Source of the DNA: Paracoccus aestuariivivens
Lineage (GTDB): Bacteria > Pseudomonadota > Alphaproteobacteria > Rhodobacterales > Rhodobacteraceae
Direction: 5' to 3'
Assembly (NCBI RefSeq): GCF_009711225.1
Contig: NZ_WMIE01000002.1
Location: 248,001 to 312,000 of the forward strand
Length of the DNA: 64,000 nucleotides
Shown here: positions 17,241 through 25,537 of the stretch, piece by piece
How positions within the stretch are numbered: the first letter of the stretch is position 1
Layout of the letters: each line of letters opens with the position of its first letter
Notes under the pieces: model-generated
Told to the model about the DNA's origin: nothing
The model's database searches: none
Seen by the model: the letters and a program-made list of their open reading frames with translations, nothing else
Translations under genes and position numbers: made by a program

Positions 17241-18542
17241 ATGGCCAGTCCGGCTCCGTTCTCGCGCTATGAATTCATGATCGCTTGGCGCTACTTACGC
17301 GCAAGGCGGGCCGAGGGCGGCGTCAGCGTGATGACATGGATCAGCCTGATCGGGATCACCTTGGGCGTCATGGCGCTGATCGCGACCTTGGCCGTGCGGG
17401 CGGGCTTTCGTGCCGAGTTCGTGGATACGATCCTTGGCGCGAATGCCCATAGCACGGTCTATTACAGCCCGACCTCGATCTATAACGACCTGACCGAGGA
17501 AACCTATGTCACCCCCGGCCGGATCGAGGATTACGATGGGCTTGCGGCCAAGATCGCGGCGCTGCCGGGCGTGACCCGCGCGACCCCGGTGGTGCGCGGG
17601 CAGGTCATGGCCAGCCAGAATGACGCGAACAACGTGGCCGAGGTCTATGGCCTGACGCTGGACGCGCTGAAGGCGATCCCGCGCATCGCCGATCCCGAGA
17701 CCGGCATGGGCAATATCGACGATTTCGACAAGGGCATCGCCATCGGCTCGGGTCTTGCGCGCGAGTTGGGTGTAGGCGTGGGGGATCGGGTGCGACTGAT
17801 CTCGCCCGATGGGGCGCAGACGGCGGTCGGGACGACTCCGCGCGTCGAGAGCTATGACGTGACTTATGTCTTTACCGCCGGACGTTATGATATCGACCGC
17901 ACGCGGATCTACATGCCGATGCCCGAGGCGCAGAGCTATTTCAACCGCGAAGGCGTCGCGGATGAAATCGAGGTCTTTGTCGAAGATCCGGAAAAGGTTG
18001 ACGATTTCACCATGCCGCTGATCCAGACGGCGGGTGAACGGGCGCAGGTCTGGACGTGGCGCGATGCCTCGGGGAGCTTCCTCAAGGCGCTGGATGTCGA
18101 GGACGACGTGATGTTCATCATCCTGTCGATCCTCGTGCTGATCGCCTCGATGAACATCACCTCGGGGCTGATCATGCTGGTCAAGAACAAGGGCCGCGAC
18201 ATCGGCATCCTGCGGACGATGGGCCTGACCGAGGGCGCAGTGCTGCGCGTCTTCTTCCTGTGCGGGGCGTTTACCGGGGTGATCGGGACGATCGCGGGGG
18301 TCGTGTTGGGCGTGATTTTCGCGCTGAATGTCGACCATATCATGAGCTTCGTGAACTGGTTTTCGGGCGGAGGGGCATGGGACCCTTCGGTGCGCGGCAT
18401 CTATGAGCTGCCCGCGAAACTGCGCGGGGCGGATATTGCGAAGGCCGTGGCGCTGTCGCTGGCCTTGTCCTTCATCGTCACCATTTTCCCCGCGCGCCGG
18501 GCGGCCCGCATGAACCCTGTCGAGGCGCTGCGCTATGAGTGA
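17241..18542 (+). CDS. lolC: Lipoprotein-releasing ABC transporter permease LolC/LolE
   Basis: A 433-residue inner-membrane permease that extracts mature lipoproteins from the inner membrane for transfer to LolA. It has the expected four-helix layout: one helix near residues 30-55 after the basic FMIAWRYLRARRAEGGVSVMTWIS segment, a large periplasmic domain (about 60-285), and an FtsX-type domain with three helices (290-430) containing IVLKNKGRDIGILRTMG-like sequence (MLVKNKGRDIGILR). A single permease gene suggests a homodimer rather than separate LolC and LolE. It overlaps lolD by 8 bp. Confidence 0.93.
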   Translation: MASPAPFSRYEFMIAWRYLRARRAEGGVSVMTWISLIGITLGVMALIATLAVRAGFRAEFVDTILGANAHSTVYYSPTSIYNDLTEETYVTPGRIEDYDGLAAKIAALPGVTRATPVVRGQVMASQNDANNVAEVYGLTLDALKAIPRIADPETGMGNIDDFDKGIAIGSGLARELGVGVGDRVRLISPDGAQTAVGTTPRVESYDVTYVFTAGRYDIDRTRIYMPMPEAQSYFNREGVADEIEVFVEDPEKVDDFTMPLIQTAGERAQVWTWRDASGSFLKALDVEDDVMFIILSILVLIASMNITSGLIMLVKNKGRDIGILRTMGLTEGAVLRVFFLCGAFTGVIGTIAGVVLGVIFALNVDHIMSFVNWFSGGGAWDPSVRGIYELPAKLRGADIAKAVALSLALSFIVTIFPARRAARMNPVEALRYE

Positions 18543-19197
18543 TGTTTTGGTTCTTGACGCGATTTCAAAGACCTATGGTAAGGATGGGCCAGCCCCGGTC
18601 GCGGTCTTGCAGGACCTGTCGCTGTCGGTTGGTCGGGGCGAGGTGGTGGCTTTGGTCGCGCCCTCGGGGGCCGGGAAATCGACGCTGCTGCATATTGCGG
18701 GGCTGCTGGACACGGCCGATAGCGGGCGGGTTCTCTTGAATGGCCGCGACATGAGCGGCCAGCCCGACCGCGCCCGGACCGAGGCGCGGCGCGAGGATCT
18801 TGGCTTTGTCTACCAGTTCCACCATCTGCTGCCGGAATTCTCGGCGGCGGAAAATATCGTTCTGCCGCAATTGGCGAATGGCGTGTCATCGGGCGCCGCG
18901 CAGGCGCGGGCGCTGGATTTGCTGGGGCGCGTGGGCTTAAGCCATCGCGCCGATCATCGCCCCGCACAGATGTCGGGGGGCGAGCAGCAGCGGGTGGCCT
19001 TTTGTCGGGCGCTGGCGAATGCGCCCTCGCTTTTGTTGGCGGATGAGCCGACGGGGAACCTTGATCCGGCGACCTCGGACAAGGTCTTCGACGTGCTGAT
19101 GACGCTGGTGCGCGAGACCGGCCTGTCGGCCCTGATCGCGACCCATAACATGGACCTCGCCGCCCGCATGGATCGGGTGATCCGTCTGGGCGAGTGA
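18535..19197 (+). CDS. lolD: Lipoprotein-releasing ABC transporter ATP-binding protein LolD
   Basis: A 220-residue ABC ATPase of the MacB/LolD type that powers lipoprotein release with the permease just upstream. Walker A is APSGAGKST (around 43-51), Q-loop is VYQFHHLLPEFSA, signature is MSGGEQQRVAFCRAL, Walker B is LLLADEPTGNLD, and the switch His is in IATHNMDLA. The 8-bp overlap with lolC shows a tight operon. Confidence 0.95.
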   Translation: MSDVLVLDAISKTYGKDGPAPVAVLQDLSLSVGRGEVVALVAPSGAGKSTLLHIAGLLDTADSGRVLLNGRDMSGQPDRARTEARREDLGFVYQFHHLLPEFSAAENIVLPQLANGVSSGAAQARALDLLGRVGLSHRADHRPAQMSGGEQQRVAFCRALANAPSLLLADEPTGNLDPATSDKVFDVLMTLVRETGLSALIATHNMDLAARMDRVIRLGE

Positions 19198-19249
19198 GGC
19201 AACGCCTGCGCGCGTTGCGTGATGCACGGCGCAGGGAGCGTGATGCGGG

Positions 19250-19274
19250 AATGCCAGCATTTGCTGGCATTTTT
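19250..19274 (+). terminator. Intrinsic terminator of the lolCD operon
   Basis: AATGCCAGCA (19250-19259) pairs with TGCTGGCATT (19262-19271), followed by TTT. The stem is perfect and ends the operon about 50 bp after lolD. Confidence 0.88.
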
Positions 19275-19297
19275 GCTGTGACATCTGTGCAGCGCGC

Positions 19298-19330
19298 GTA
19301 CACCGGCTGTACACAGGGCGTACACCGAAA
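19298..19330 (+). repeat. Three 11-bp iterons (GTACAC) upstream of the PAP2 gene
   Basis: GTACAC occurs three times in tandem with an exact 11-bp period: 19298-19303, 19309-19314 and 19320-19325 (units GTACACCGGCT, GTACACAGGGC, GTACACCGAAA). The period is about one helical turn, so a protein would see all copies on one DNA face. The array ends just before the GGAGGA ribosome site of the PAP2 gene, downstream of the lolCD terminator, where its promoter or operator should be. Confidence 0.6.
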
Positions 19331-19347
19331 AAGCGGAGGAAAATGTG

Positions 19348-19845
19348 ATGAAGGCGGTGGCGGCGGTGTCAGTCCTTGGTCTGGCGGGGCCAGTTGCGGC
19401 AGACCCGTTCGAGCAATTCGGTACGACGATGAAATACGGGCTGCCCTTGGCGGCGGCGGTTTGCGCGGCGGATCAGGACCGGCTGGAGGATTTCGCGGTC
19501 CGAGGCATTTTGCAGACGGCCCTGGTCTGGGGGATGAAGGAATATTTCGACGGCTCGCCGATCTCGCAGCGCCCCTCGGGCGAGGGCAAGGGCTTTCCGT
19601 CAGGCCATACGGCGGCGGCGTTTTTCGGAGCCTCGGACCTTGCGGGGAAATGCTTCGAGGATGAGGAGGCAGCGGGCGCGCTGGCCTATGGCGCGGCGGG
19701 CCTGACCGGTTGGAGCCGCGTCCATGCCGGAGAGCATACGCCCGAACAGGCCTGGACGGGCGCGCTGATTGGGTTTTCCTTGGGCGCCGCGAGCTTCGGG
19801 ATCGGGTCCGAAGAAGCGCGGTTTGAGGTGGGGATGCGGTTTTGA
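19348..19845 (+). CDS. PAP2-superfamily phosphatase-like periplasmic protein
   Basis: A 165-residue protein with a signal peptide ending at VAADP (about residue 19). It carries PAP2 (acid phosphatase / lipid phosphatase) motifs: a KEYFDGSPISQRP segment for motif 1 with wider K-to-RP spacing than usual, PSGH (84-87) for motif 2, and SRVHAGEH (SR 123-124, His130) for motif 3. The motif 3 aspartate, normally four residues after the His, is Gln134. It lacks the multiple helices of membrane PAP2 enzymes. I choose ATG 19348 over GTG 19345 because GGAGGA then has 7-bp spacing. Confidence 0.72.
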   Translation: MKAVAAVSVLGLAGPVAADPFEQFGTTMKYGLPLAAAVCAADQDRLEDFAVRGILQTALVWGMKEYFDGSPISQRPSGEGKGFPSGHTAAAFFGASDLAGKCFEDEEAAGALAYGAAGLTGWSRVHAGEHTPEQAWTGALIGFSLGAASFGIGSEEARFEVGMRF

Positions 19846-20013
19846 GTGCTTTGCACTTGAGTGATTAAGTCGCGGCAGGATTCCCGAATGGCGCAGTCAG
19901 GTGCGGAATTTGTGGAAAGGCACGAGTCCAACCGCAAGACAGCCCAGCAAATCAGTCTGGACCCGCATTGTCTTTCTTTGATAACTTCGACAAGATTTAA
20001 TTAAGGAAATACA

Positions 20014-20472
20014 ATGACTATTCGCAAAACGCTCTTGTCCGTGTCCACTGGTCTATTGCTCGCTGGGCAGATCGCGTCTCCGGCGCATGCCATTGGAGAG
20101 ACCGAGAAGGACGTATTGAAAGGACTTGCGGCAGCAGCAGCCATTGGCATGATCACAGGTCAAGTTGGTTCAGGTGCCGCTCCACAAGCCACAACGGCCG
20201 CCCCACTTCCTGCCTCGGCGTCGGCGACCAAAATGGACATGATCGAAACGGCCTTTCGCAGCCTAAGCCGCGAAGAACGCCTAGCCGTTCAAAACAATCT
20301 CATCGCTTCGGGGGCGGGCCTGTATTCAGCGGACGGGGTTTGGGGCAGGAAAACTGCTACTGCGATGAATCGAGTCATCACTGACACGGGAGAGTGGGGC
20401 CTGATCCGTGATCAACGTTCAGCCAATAAGTATGTGTACGATATGGCGCAGTTCGCATACGGAGCGGAATAG
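20014..20472 (+). CDS. Small secreted protein, possible peptidoglycan-binding-like domain
   Basis: A 152-residue protein with a signal peptide (MTIRKTLLSVSTGLLLAGQIASPAHA). After a short Ala-rich segment (LAAAAAIGMITGQ) and a Pro/Ala linker, residues ~75-120 read LSREERLAVQNNLIASGAGLYSADGVWGRKTATAM, which resembles a peptidoglycan-binding type 1 repeat (a short helix, then x-YxxDGxxGxxT). The following ~30 residues have no match. The gene and the 170 bp before it look less GC-rich than the neighbourhood. Promoter-like AT sequence and AAGGAAA precede the ATG. No operon partners. Confidence 0.6.
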   Translation: MTIRKTLLSVSTGLLLAGQIASPAHAIGETEKDVLKGLAAAAAIGMITGQVGSGAAPQATTAAPLPASASATKMDMIETAFRSLSREERLAVQNNLIASGAGLYSADGVWGRKTATAMNRVITDTGEWGLIRDQRSANKYVYDMAQFAYGAE

Positions 20473-20592
20473 TTTCGTTTTCTTATGCGGCGTGCACTCA
20501 TTCTGGTTCGAAACTGATCCTTGGCGGGATAGAGTTTGCAAGTAGAGAGTGTGTGGTTTGTCACGCAATCCCTTAGGCGCGCGGGCGCCTCA

Positions 20593-20925
20593 TTACGCCC
20601 GCGCCCCCACTAGCACCACCACAGCCCCCAGCACGCATAACGCTCCGCCCAGCAGATCCCACCGCGTTGGGATTTGGCCCTCGGTGATCCAGAGCCAGCC
20701 GAGGGAGGCCAAGACGTAGATGCCTCCGTAGGCCGCATAGGCGCGGCCGGAGTAGTCCACGTCGACGCGGGTCAGGAGCCAAGCGAAAAGCGCGAGCGAC
20801 AACATGCCGGGGAGGAGCCATAGCGGCGAGCGGTCCAGCCGCAGCCATGCCCAGAAGGCGAAGCAGCCGGCGATTTCGGCAAGCGCCGCCAGCAGGTAGA
20901 GGCCAAGCGGCGCGAGCAGGGTCAT
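20593..20925 (-). CDS. ynfA: YnfA family small multidrug-resistance-like membrane protein
   Basis: A 110-residue protein with four membrane helices and short loops. The sequence [18 protein letters not shown], followed by [33 protein letters not shown], matches the UPF0060/YnfA family, an SMR-like transporter group. Substrates are unproven in most species. Its ATG overlaps the parE stop (TGATG), so it is co-translated with parE, an odd functional partner. Confidence 0.9.
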   Translation of the reverse strand: MTLLAPLGLYLLAALAEIAGCFAFWAWLRLDRSPLWLLPGMLSLALFAWLLTRVDVDYSGRAYAAYGGIYVLASLGWLWITEGQIPTRWDLLGGALCVLGAVVVLVGARA

Positions 20926-22895
20926 CAGACGTCGAGATTCTCGGTATCGGCGAATTGCGCGTTTTCCTGGATGAACTGGAAACGCAACTCGGGCTTTTTG
21001 CCCATCAGGCGCTCGACCAGATCGCCGGTCTCGCCGCCTTCGTCCTCATCGATCGAGACCCGGATCAGCTTGCGCGTCTTGGGGTTCATCGTCGTGTCCT
21101 TCAGGTCCTTGGCGTCCATCTCGCCCAGACCCTTGAAGCGCTGCACGTCGATCTTGCCCTTGCCGCCAAGGCCCTTGGCCAGCATCGCCTCTTTCTCGGC
21201 ATCGTCGGCGACATAGACGCGATGCGCGCCTTGGGTCAGGCGGTAGAGGGGCGGGCAGGCCAGATACAGATGCCCCTTGTCGATCATCGGGCGCATCTGG
21301 GTGAAGAAGAAGGTCATCAGAAGCGAGGCGATATGCGCGCCGTCGACATCGGCGTCGGTCATGATGATGACCTTGTCGTAGCGCAGATCCTCGACGTTGA
21401 ATTTCGAGCCCATGCTGACGCCGAGGGCTTGGCAGAGGTCGTTGATCTCTTGGTTCGAGCCCAGCTTCGAGGACGCCGCGCCCAGCACGTTCAGGATCTT
21501 GCCGCGGAGCGGCAGCAGGGCTTGGGTCTGGCGTTCACGGGCCATTTTCGCGCTGCCGCCTGCCGAGTCACCCTCGACGATGAACAGTTCCGTCCCCTCG
21601 CGGTTGGTGGCCGAGCAATCGACCAGCTTGCCGGGCAGGCGCAGCTTTTTCGTGGCGGTCTTGCGGGCGGTTTCCTTTTCTTGCTTGCGGCGCAGGCGTT
21701 CCTCGGCGCGCAGGATCAGGAAGTCGAGGATCGCGCCTGCCGATTTCGTATCCGCCGCCAGCCAGTTGTCGAAATGGTCGCGGACCGCGCCTTCGACAAG
21801 GCGGGTGGCCTCGGTCGTGGCAAGGCGGTCTTTGGTCTGGCCGACGAATTCCGGCTCGCGGATGAAGCAGCTGACAAGGGCGCAGCCGCCGGTCAGCAGG
21901 TCCTCGCGCGTGATGTTCGCGGCTTTCTTGTTGTTGATGAGTTCGCCATAGCCGCGGATGCCCTTGAGAATCGCGGACCAGAAACCGGCTTCGTGGGTGC
22001 CGCCCTCGGGGGTGGGGACGGTGTTACAATAGGACTGGATGAAGCCGTCGCGGGCGGGGGTCCAGTTGATCGCCCAGTCGACCTTGCCGGGGACGTTGAA
22101 CTTTTCCTTGAAATCCACGCTGCCCGCGAAGGGGCGGTCGGCATAGGTCGAGGATTTGCCCAGCGTCTCGGTCAGGTAGTCGGCGAGGCCGCCGGGGAAG
22201 TGGAAGGTGGCCTCGGTGGGCGTTTCGCCGTCGTCGATCTCGGATTTCCAGCGGATCTCGACGCCCGAGAAAAGGTAGGCTTTCGACTTCACCATCTTGA
22301 TCAGCCGCGAGGGCTTGAAACGGTGATGGCCGAAGATCTGCTCATCGGCGTGGAAGGTCACGGTGGTGCCGCGGCGGTTCGGGGCGGCGCCGATTTTCTC
22401 GACCGGGCCTTGCGGGATGCCGCGCGAGAAGCTTTGCTGGAACAGTTCCTTGTTGCGCGCGACCTGCACCACCATGCTGTCGGACAGCGCGTTCACCACG
22501 GATGCGCCGACGCCGTGCAGGCCGCCCGAGGTCTGGTAGGCGTCGCCCGAGAACTTGCCGCCCGCGTGAAGGGTGCAAAGGATCACCTCCAGCGCGGATT
22601 TGCCGGGGAATTTCGGATGCGGGTCGATCGGGATGCCGCGGCCATTGTCGCGGACGATGACCGAGAAATCGGCGCAAAGCTCGACCTCGATGCGGGAGGC
22701 GTGGCCAGCGACGGCCTCGTCCATCGAGTTGTCGAGGATCTCGGCGACGAGGTGGTGCAGCGCGCGTTCGTCCGTGCCGCCGATATACATGCCGGGGCGC
22801 TTGCGGACGGGTTCCAGCCCCTCAAGGACTTCGATGGAGGCAGCGGAATAGCTCTCGGTTGCCTTGTCCGAGATCGGGAAAAGATCGTCTGCCAT
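20925..22895 (-). CDS. parE: DNA topoisomerase IV subunit B
   Basis: A 656-residue type IIA topoisomerase ATPase subunit that pairs with ParC to decatenate chromosomes. The GHKL ATPase motifs [36 protein letters not shown] and [16 protein letters not shown] are present, followed by the TOPRIM motifs EGDSAGG and DADVDGAHI, and PLRGKILNV. The ~655 length and the missing GyrB insert point to ParE rather than GyrB (about 800). Terminal [18 protein letters not shown] is standard. parC is not in the window. Confidence 0.96.
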   Translation of the reverse strand: MADDLFPISDKATESYSAASIEVLEGLEPVRKRPGMYIGGTDERALHHLVAEILDNSMDEAVAGHASRIEVELCADFSVIVRDNGRGIPIDPHPKFPGKSALEVILCTLHAGGKFSGDAYQTSGGLHGVGASVVNALSDSMVVQVARNKELFQQSFSRGIPQGPVEKIGAAPNRRGTTVTFHADEQIFGHHRFKPSRLIKMVKSKAYLFSGVEIRWKSEIDDGETPTEATFHFPGGLADYLTETLGKSSTYADRPFAGSVDFKEKFNVPGKVDWAINWTPARDGFIQSYCNTVPTPEGGTHEAGFWSAILKGIRGYGELINNKKAANITREDLLTGGCALVSCFIREPEFVGQTKDRLATTEATRLVEGAVRDHFDNWLAADTKSAGAILDFLILRAEERLRRKQEKETARKTATKKLRLPGKLVDCSATNREGTELFIVEGDSAGGSAKMARERQTQALLPLRGKILNVLGAASSKLGSNQEINDLCQALGVSMGSKFNVEDLRYDKVIIMTDADVDGAHIASLLMTFFFTQMRPMIDKGHLYLACPPLYRLTQGAHRVYVADDAEKEAMLAKGLGGKGKIDVQRFKGLGEMDAKDLKDTTMNPKTRKLIRVSIDEDEGGETGDLVERLMGKKPELRFQFIQENAQFADTENLDV

Positions 22896-23024
22896 CGCAC
22901 CTGCTCGTCTTGTTCTTCTGAGGCGGGGTTATCTCACGTTGCGGGGGCGCGGAGCAAGGGGAAGCGTCACGAGATTCGGGGACCGCAACAGATGGTAGGG
23001 GTAAGGCCGATATCGGCGTAAAAT

Positions 23025-23038
23025 TTGACGTGCATCAA
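23025..23038 (+). promoter_or_regulatory. FNR/CRP-type box
   Basis: TTGACGTGCATCAA differs in one base from the FNR consensus TTGAT-N4-ATCAA. It lies 130 bp upstream of parE on the minus strand, in a 241-bp gap between parE and the GST gene; no gene starts just to its right on the plus strand. FNR-type regulators (for example FnrP and NNR in Paracoccus) control oxygen responses. A role in parE transcription is only a guess. Confidence 0.4.
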
Positions 23039-23136
23039 GGACAGATGCGACCGAATGCGGCAGGCGGCGGGTGTTGATGAGTCAGCTGTTCACGATCGGG
23101 TCGCAGCGGAGGGCCTACCCCCCGCTGCGATTGTCG

Positions 23137-23796
23137 TTATTCGGGTTCGTTCAGGCGTTCGTTCCACATCTTGCGGAAGCCGGGACGGGCCTGACAGTCG
23201 TTCAGCCATGCCGTCACCGAGGGGAACTGGTCGAGCAGCGCGTGATGGCCCTGTGCGTAACGCAGCACCTCGGCCATGTTGATATCCGCGACGGTGAAGC
23301 GGTCGGCGACAAGGTAGCTGCGGCGGGCGAGATGGCCCTCCAGCACGGTCAGGGGACGGATCAGACGTTCCGAGGCATTGGCAATCGCGGCTTGATCGGC
23401 CCCCGATTGCTGTTGCCCCTGCTTGTGTAGGTAAAGGATCGTCAGCGCGTCCTGTTCGATCGATGAGACGGCGTAAAACCCCCATTGCAGCATCTGCGCG
23501 TCTTCGGAGGCATTGGCGGGACCGAAGGGCTGACCGTGCTTGCGGGCCAGATACAGGGTGCAGGCGAGGGATTCCGACAACGTCAGCTCTCCGTCGCGGA
23601 TGACGGGAATCGCACCTGCGGGGGATAGTTTCAGGAAACTTTCCGAGCGGGTGTTGAGCGGCGCCGAGGGCGAATCCGGATCGGGCAGGCGATAGGCCTG
23701 AATCACAGGAACCTGCTGGAACGGCAGCCCGAGTTCGTGGCAGAGCCAGATGATGCGCGAGGCGCGCGAGCGCGTCACTCCGTAGATGGTCAGCAT
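23137..23796 (-). CDS. Glutathione S-transferase family protein
   Basis: A 219-residue GST. The N-terminal thioredoxin-like domain begins MLTIYGVTRSRASRIIWLCHELGLPF and contains the cis-Pro region AGAIPVIRD and the ESLA motif that binds the glutathione gamma-glutamyl group. The helical C-terminal domain ends with VADRFTVADINMAEVL, the usual N-capping box. The active residue is probably Ser10 or Arg11 in TRSRASR. I start at 23796; the open extension overlaps the dipeptidase. The next gene upstream (M19 dipeptidase) ends 34 bp away, so they may be co-transcribed. Confidence 0.88.
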   Translation of the reverse strand: MLTIYGVTRSRASRIIWLCHELGLPFQQVPVIQAYRLPDPDSPSAPLNTRSESFLKLSPAGAIPVIRDGELTLSESLACTLYLARKHGQPFGPANASEDAQMLQWGFYAVSSIEQDALTILYLHKQGQQQSGADQAAIANASERLIRPLTVLEGHLARRSYLVADRFTVADINMAEVLRYAQGHHALLDQFPSVTAWLNDCQARPGFRKMWNERLNEPE

Positions 23797-23830
23797 TGAT
23801 TCCTCGACATTTTTCCGGAGATTGACGCGG

Positions 23831-25003
23831 TTAGAGCGTCTCGGCAAGATAGCGTATCATATTGCCGCCCATGACTTTCGAAATTTGGTCGTCATTCAGG
23901 CCCACATCCATCAGCGCCTGCGTCAGTACCGCCAGATCCGAGGCATCGAACGGCGCATCGACCGAGCCATCGAAATCGGAGCCGAGCGCGACGTGATCGT
24001 CGCCGACCAGACGGATCGCGGTCTGGATCGCCTTGGCGATATCGGCGGGCGTATTGCCGCAAACCACATCTGACCAGTAACCGATGCCGATCAGCCCACC
24101 TTTGGCGGCGATGGCCTTGACCAGTTCGTCAGACAGGTTACGCGGGCTGGGGCAATGGCTGTAGATGCCGGTATGGGACAGGACCGGATGGGTTCCCGGC
24201 ATGGCCAGCACGTCGCGCACCGTCTGTTGGCTGGCATGGGCCAGATCGATGATCATGCGTCGCGCGACCGCTTCGCGCACGACCTCGCGGCCAAATTCGG
24301 TCAGGCCGGAATTCGGGCCGCCCTTGCCGTGCAGACTGCCGCCAATCTCGTTGTCGAAGAAATGCGTCAACCCGATCAAACGGAAGCCCGCGCCGTAAAG
24401 AACGCGCAGGTTGTCGAGCTTGCCTTCAAGCGGATGCGCGCCCTCCATGCCAAGGATGGCGCCGACGGTCTTGGCCCCGTTCCGTCGGGTTTCGAGCAGG
24501 GTTTGCAGATCCTCGGGCGAGCGGATGATCAACAGTTGCTCGGGAGATTCCGCGGCGGCGCGGCTCAGGTCTGCGGCTTGCGCCAAGGCGCGCTCCTTGA
24601 GGCTGAACCAGCTATGGACCGGACGAAGCTGACCGATGAACAGCGGCGTGATATTATCGGGCGCTTCGGTTTCGTTATGGGAATAGTTCTGGCCGCGCGG
24701 ACTTTTCGTTACGGTGGTGAAGACCTGAAGCGCGACATTGCCCTCGGCCAGTCGGGGGATGTCGGTATGGCCGCGATCGACCCTTGTGCGGAGGTCGCGA
24801 TCCCATAGCAGGGCGTCCGAATGCAGGTCGCCGATGGTCAGGCTGTCATGCAGCGCCTGCGCCTGAGGCGAGACCGGCCAGCCCTCGGCGGGACCGGTGA
24901 CAGGATTGAGGCTGCGCTCGACATAGGCGGGACCCCAGACCACGACTGCGATGGTGGCAAGGATGATAAGGACGATGAGGCCCGAAAAAATGCGCCTAAT
25001 CAC
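23831..25003 (-). CDS. Membrane-anchored dipeptidase, peptidase family M19
   Basis: A 390-residue renal-dipeptidase-type metalloenzyme. One N-terminal helix (residues 6-26) anchors it with the catalytic domain in the periplasm. The zinc ligands are visible: HSD in GDLHSDALLWDRD, Glu in GMEGAHPLEG, and His in LTHFFDN, DLAHASQQT and SHTGIYSHCPSPRNLSDE. GSDFDGSV near the end is also characteristic. It hydrolyses dipeptides, often of broad specificity. It may share a transcript with the GST gene downstream. Confidence 0.9.
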   Translation of the reverse strand: MIRRIFSGLIVLIILATIAVVVWGPAYVERSLNPVTGPAEGWPVSPQAQALHDSLTIGDLHSDALLWDRDLRTRVDRGHTDIPRLAEGNVALQVFTTVTKSPRGQNYSHNETEAPDNITPLFIGQLRPVHSWFSLKERALAQAADLSRAAAESPEQLLIIRSPEDLQTLLETRRNGAKTVGAILGMEGAHPLEGKLDNLRVLYGAGFRLIGLTHFFDNEIGGSLHGKGGPNSGLTEFGREVVREAVARRMIIDLAHASQQTVRDVLAMPGTHPVLSHTGIYSHCPSPRNLSDELVKAIAAKGGLIGIGYWSDVVCGNTPADIAKAIQTAIRLVGDDHVALGSDFDGSVDAPFDASDLAVLTQALMDVGLNDDQISKVMGGNMIRYLAETL

Positions 25004-25051
25004 GGCGTTCCTCCGTTTGCGTGCTTGTGCAGGATATGCGAGCGGTCGGGA

Positions 25052-25537
25052 CTAGGCGACCGCCATTTTGGACAAGTACAGCCGCAGGATGTGTTGCGGG
25101 CCGATGCGACCGCCGTGGAACAGGCCGCCCTCGTCCTGAAAGCCCGCGGCAAGATAGACCGCGCGAGCGACGGGGTTGACGACGTTGACGGTCAGGACGC
25201 AGGTCCGCGCCACAGGATAGTTACGCAGCAGGTAGGAGCGCAGCAGTTTCATCGCCGCTTTGCCGGTGCCCTTGCCCTGTTCCTTGTGGTCGATCATCAC
25301 GCCGCGCAGACCGACCTCGCCCGGGCGGGCGAAGTCGTAGCGGGTCGGATAGGCGGTATCGATCTTGAAGAAGCCGACCGGATGATCGTCACGGGTCACG
25401 ATGTGGAAATCGCAACCCGCCTCGTCCATCTCGAAATGGCCCGCGATCGTGCCGCAGAATCCTTCCTGCTCGGGGGCGACGGCAATATGGGCGACACGGT
25501 CGTATTCGTGCCGACCCAATGCCTGAAGGGCGATCAT
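25052..25537 (-). CDS. GNAT family N-acetyltransferase
   Basis: A 161-residue GNAT protein. The acetyl-CoA binding motif A is GLRGVMIDHKEQGKGTGKAAMKLL (Q-x-x-G-x-G/A form), preceded by the long strand HPVGFFKIDTAY and followed by TVNVVNPVARAVYLAAGFQDEG, where the Asn and Tyr are typical. The substrate is not predictable. The ATG overlaps the oligoendopeptidase stop by 4 bp, so it is co-translated with that peptidase. Confidence 0.82.
   Translation of the reverse strand: MIALQALGRHEYDRVAHIAVAPEQEGFCGTIAGHFEMDEAGCDFHIVTRDDHPVGFFKIDTAYPTRYDFARPGEVGLRGVMIDHKEQGKGTGKAAMKLLRSYLLRNYPVARTCVLTVNVVNPVARAVYLAAGFQDEGGLFHGGRIGPQHILRLYLSKMAVA

Noticed and set aside
20579..20604. GC-rich hairpin overlapping the ynfA stop
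   Set aside because: The right arm lies in the ynfA coding end and there is no T-run, so a terminator is not supported.
20847..23021. 724-codon plus-strand open frame opposite parE
   Set aside because: It is antisense to a clear ParE. GC-rich codon bias of the real gene creates long open frames on the other strand; the translation shows no family motif.
23101..23130. Hairpin TCGCAGCGG/CCGCTGCGA after the GST gene as a terminator
   Set aside because: Stem is perfect but no T-tract follows on the minus strand. Could be an RNA processing site; evidence is too thin to list.
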